Below, in pieces: positions 5,926 through 7,298 of a DNA stretch of 7,298 nucleotides. Every line of letters begins with the position of its first letter. The stretch's first letter is position 1. This DNA comes from Casp-actino8 sp032118015. GTDB taxonomy: Bacteria; Actinomycetota; Acidimicrobiia; Acidimicrobiales; Ilumatobacteraceae. The notes beneath the pieces are model-generated. The model made no database searches and was not told where the DNA came from. It saw nothing but the letters and a program-made list of their open reading frames with translations. Position numbers and translations under genes: made by a program. Where the stretch lies: the NCBI GenBank assembly GCA_032118015.1, contig JAULYE010000015.1:1-7298 (forward strand), in the 5' to 3' direction.

Positions 5926-6984
5926 TTACAGGGCGAAGATCTCCGGATGACCACCGGTGTGGATGAAGATGACATCGTCTCCTGCCTTCCACCGTCCGCC
6001 CTCGACCATTCCGAGAAGACCTGCCATCCCCTTTGCGGTGTACACGTCATCGAGAAGGATTCCCAAACGCCCAGCCGCCCACTGTTGAGCATCACGAGAC
6101 TCGCGAGTCGGCACTGCATAGTCGGGACCGATCCAGTCCGATGCAATGATGACATCGTCAGCGAGCACTTCGCCTGGCAGGTCTGCCAGGCGAAGCGTGG
6201 CAGATGCAAGTTCGCTGATCGATGGCATACCTGCGATGACTCCCTTGGCGACTCCAACCGCAACAACCTCAGGAAGGTGGCGATGGGGGTCCCGTGACCG
6301 CAGCCATGCGCGACCGGCAACGAGCCCTGCGTGCGTTCCACCGCTCGATGACGTCACGACGATGGCAGCTGGCCGAAGCGAGATCTCATCACACTGATGA
6401 AGGAGTTCTTCGAATGCCACAACGTATCCGAGTGCGCCATGAGGTGTGGATCCGCCAATAGGGATGGAAAACGTCCTCAGGCCTTGTGCTTCGAGTTCTT
6501 CAGTCAACTCTTCGCGGGCTATTTCGAGAACACCCCACAACGCTGCTGGTGCACCGTTGAAATGCTGCAACGCGCCAAGGCGATCCGACAGCAACTGGTT
6601 GCCTGTGAACTTCGCAGGCCTCTCTCCAGAGAGTACGAGATGTGTTTCGATCCCCATCACTGCGCCAGCCGCTGCCGTCATTCGACAGTGATTCGATTGG
6701 CTTGCGCCAACAGTGATGAGACAGTTCGCTCCGGCATCGAGGGCCTCACCGCACAAGAACTCCAGCTTGCGAGCTTTGTTCCCACCGAGTGCAAGTCCCG
6801 TGAGGTCATCGCGCTTGATCCACAAGCGCACTCCTTGATCGAGTTCGACACTGCGCTCGAGCGGTGTTGGCAATGACGCAAGATGCACGCGTGTCGAGCC
6901 GTGCCATGTCGATACCTGTACATGCTCCGGAACCTTCACCGACTCATTCGACGGCAGGCCTGACGAGGTGTTGGGGGGCTCCAC
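5926..6984 (-). CDS. D-cysteine desulfhydrase-family PLP enzyme
   Basis: A fold-type II PLP enzyme of the D-cysteine desulfhydrase/ACC deaminase family; the former converts D-cysteine to pyruvate, sulfide and ammonia. Numbered from GTG 6984 (352 residues), LPTPLER (38-44) and KRDDLTGLALGGNKARK (57-73) contain the PLP lysine K70. GASQSNH (93-99) supplies the catalytic-serine region, and the S-S-S-G-G-T loop (212-217) binds phosphate. Y315-T316 and H342-T343-G-G carry the residues that separate the two activities. ACC deaminases have Tyr-Glu and HLGG, whereas D-cysteine desulfhydrases have Tyr-Ser/Thr and HTGG, so this is predicted not to be an ACC deaminase. About 30 poorly conserved residues precede the usual N-terminus. 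GTG 6990 is the most upstream start (TAG two codons before it); GTG 6984 sits six bases after TAGCCT, and GTG 6939 is also possible. First gene of a three-gene operon, with a strong hairpin inside the coding region. Confidence 0.82.
   Translation of the reverse strand: MEPPNTSSGLPSNESVKVPEHVQVSTWHGSTRVHLASLPTPLERSVELDQGVRLWIKRDDLTGLALGGNKARKLEFLCGEALDAGANCLITVGASQSNHCRMTAAAGAVMGIETHLVLSGERPAKFTGNQLLSDRLGALQHFNGAPAALWGVLEIAREELTEELEAQGLRTFSIPIGGSTPHGALGYVVAFEELLHQCDEISLRPAAIVVTSSSGGTHAGLVAGRAWLRSRDPHRHLPEVVAVGVAKGVIAGMPSISELASATLRLADLPGEVLADDVIIASDWIGPDYAVPTRESRDAQQWAAGRLGILLDDVYTAKGMAGLLGMVEGGRWKAGDDVIFIHTGGHPEIFAL
6168..6195. repeat. Perfect 12-bp inverted repeat inside PLP enzyme gene
   Basis: CTTCGCCTGGCA (6168-6179), a four-base loop GGTC, and TGCCAGGCGAAG (6184-6195) pair perfectly. 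On the coding (minus) strand it encodes LRLADLPGE within the desulfhydrase-like protein. No T-run follows on either strand. A stem this long and GC-rich with such a short loop is rarely chance; whether it pauses transcription, stabilises mRNA or is neutral cannot be told. Confidence 0.7.
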
Positions 6985-6990
6985 GACCAC

Positions 6991-6996
6991 AGGCTA
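6991..6996 (-). promoter_or_regulatory. -10 box for the PLP enzyme operon
   Basis: TAGCCT (6996-6991 on the minus strand), the same hexamer as in front of the DUF4395 gene, lies six bases before the in-frame GTG at 6984. A leaderless transcript would start there. No clear -35 element is seen at 16-18 bases. The box lies between the divergent operon and ung. Confidence 0.35.
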
Positions 6997-7024
6997 TTGC
7001 GGGCAGGAGCACTGTTCGTCACGG

Positions 7025-7030
7025 CAGAAT
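7025..7030 (+). promoter_or_regulatory. Weak -10-like box before ung
   Basis: CAGAAT matches four of six TATAAT positions and lies six bases before the GTG at 7037. It lacks the first T, and I see no -35 element. It is reported because its spacing matches the other promoters here. Confidence 0.2.
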
Positions 7031-7036
7031 GATGGC

Positions 7037-7298
7037 GTGCAAGCGACCGATTGGGACCCGGTTCTACGAGCGGAATTGTCCGAACCGTACTGGAGAGAGT
7101 TGCAAGACTTCATTGCCGATGAGCGCCAGCGCGGGCCCGTGTACCCAGCACACGAGGACGTCTTGGCGGCGTTGCGTCTGACACCCCTCGCCGAAACAAA
7201 GGTGGTGATCCTTGGTCAGGACCCGTACCACGGCCCCGATCAGGCCCACGGGCTCAGCTTTTCGGTGCGTCCTGGAATCGCCATACCCCCTTCGCTGC
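7037..7298 (+). CDS. ung: Uracil-DNA glycosylase (family 1), 3' end outside window
   Basis: Removes uracil from DNA in base-excision repair. The first 87 residues are visible. ATDWDPVLRAEL (3-14) and EPYWRELQDF (16-25) match the family N-terminus, VYPAHEDVLAALRLTPL (35-51) leads to the catalytic water-activating motif GQDPYHG (60-66, with D62, Y64 and H65), and AHGLSFSVRPG (70-80) follows. The GQDPYHGP and LSFSV motifs are those of E. coli-type family 1 Ung; the full protein should be about 220-230 residues. The frame is open further upstream, but the family normally begins shortly before the W-x-x-V/L segment, which points to GTG 7037. It is transcribed away from the PLP enzyme operon, with about 50 bases between the start codons. 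Confidence 0.92.
   Translation, partial: MQATDWDPVLRAELSEPYWRELQDFIADERQRGPVYPAHEDVLAALRLTPLAETKVVILGQDPYHGPDQAHGLSFSVRPGIAIPPSL

Noticed and set aside
5671..6297. Plus-strand open frame of 208 codons antisense to the oxygenase and PLP enzyme genes
   Set aside because: No motif is visible and the minus-strand genes have intact catalytic residues throughout; shadow.
6620..6633. CTCTCT-CC-AGAGAG palindrome within the PLP enzyme gene
   Set aside because: Short, low complexity and with a 2-base centre that cannot form a stable loop.
4921..6984. Ethylene or ACC metabolism pair (ACC oxidase plus ACC deaminase)
   Set aside because: The PLP enzyme has Tyr-Thr and HTGG at the positions where ACC deaminase has Tyr-Glu and HLGG, and nothing specific ties the oxygenase to ACC.
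1..7298. CRISPR array, tRNA, insertion sequence or phage/defence genes
   Set aside because: I looked for regular repeats, tRNA-like cloverleaf ends, transposase motifs and terminal inverted repeats and saw none; almost all of the window is covered by chromosomal-type genes.

Overview
The window is a gene-dense stretch (my rough impression is 58-60% G+C) that reads like an actinobacterial chromosome. The evidence is a mycofactocin glycosyltransferase (MftF), a DUF4395 membrane protein, an actinobacteria-like ROK kinase, and several genes whose start codon lies 6-7 bases after a TANNNT -10 box, the layout of leaderless transcripts common in Actinobacteria. Acidimicrobiia would fit, but I cannot fix the genus. 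I see no tRNA, rRNA, CRISPR array, insertion sequence or phage gene, and no gene-free stretch longer than about 145 bases.

Layout. (1) Bases 3-1241, +: the 3' part of mftF, entering from outside the window. Its frame is open back to the left edge, so the GTG at 81 is not the true start. It converges on (2) a DUF4395 membrane protein, 1278-1784, -, with a 12-bp hairpin between the two stops. (3) A short alanine racemase-like gene, 1929-2879, +, is translationally coupled (TGATG overlap) to (4) a DUF1624/DUF418 (YeiB-like) multi-pass membrane protein, 2879-4006, +. These converge on (5) a three-gene minus-strand operon. In transcription order it holds a D-cysteine desulfhydrase-family PLP enzyme (6984-5926), an isopenicillin N synthase/ACC oxidase-type non-heme iron oxygenase (5895-4921) and a ROK-family kinase (4921-4028). 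The last two share a second TGATG overlap. (6) Divergent from this operon, uracil-DNA glycosylase (ung) starts near 7037 and runs off the right edge.

Function. MftF decorates the redox cofactor mycofactocin, so the host probably makes it. The racemase/YeiB-like pair looks like a cytoplasmic enzyme working with a membrane protein, perhaps on the cell envelope. The PLP enzyme-oxygenase-ROK operon is the most unusual unit: three small-molecule enzymes, two from families that can act on cysteine-type or cyclic amino acids. Its substrate cannot be read from sequence. Active-site residues favour D-cysteine desulfhydrase over ACC deaminase, and the ROK protein has a changed sugar-binding motif. Two strong hairpins stand out: one between the convergent stops near 1254-1282, and a perfect 12-bp inverted repeat inside the PLP enzyme gene at 6168-6195.
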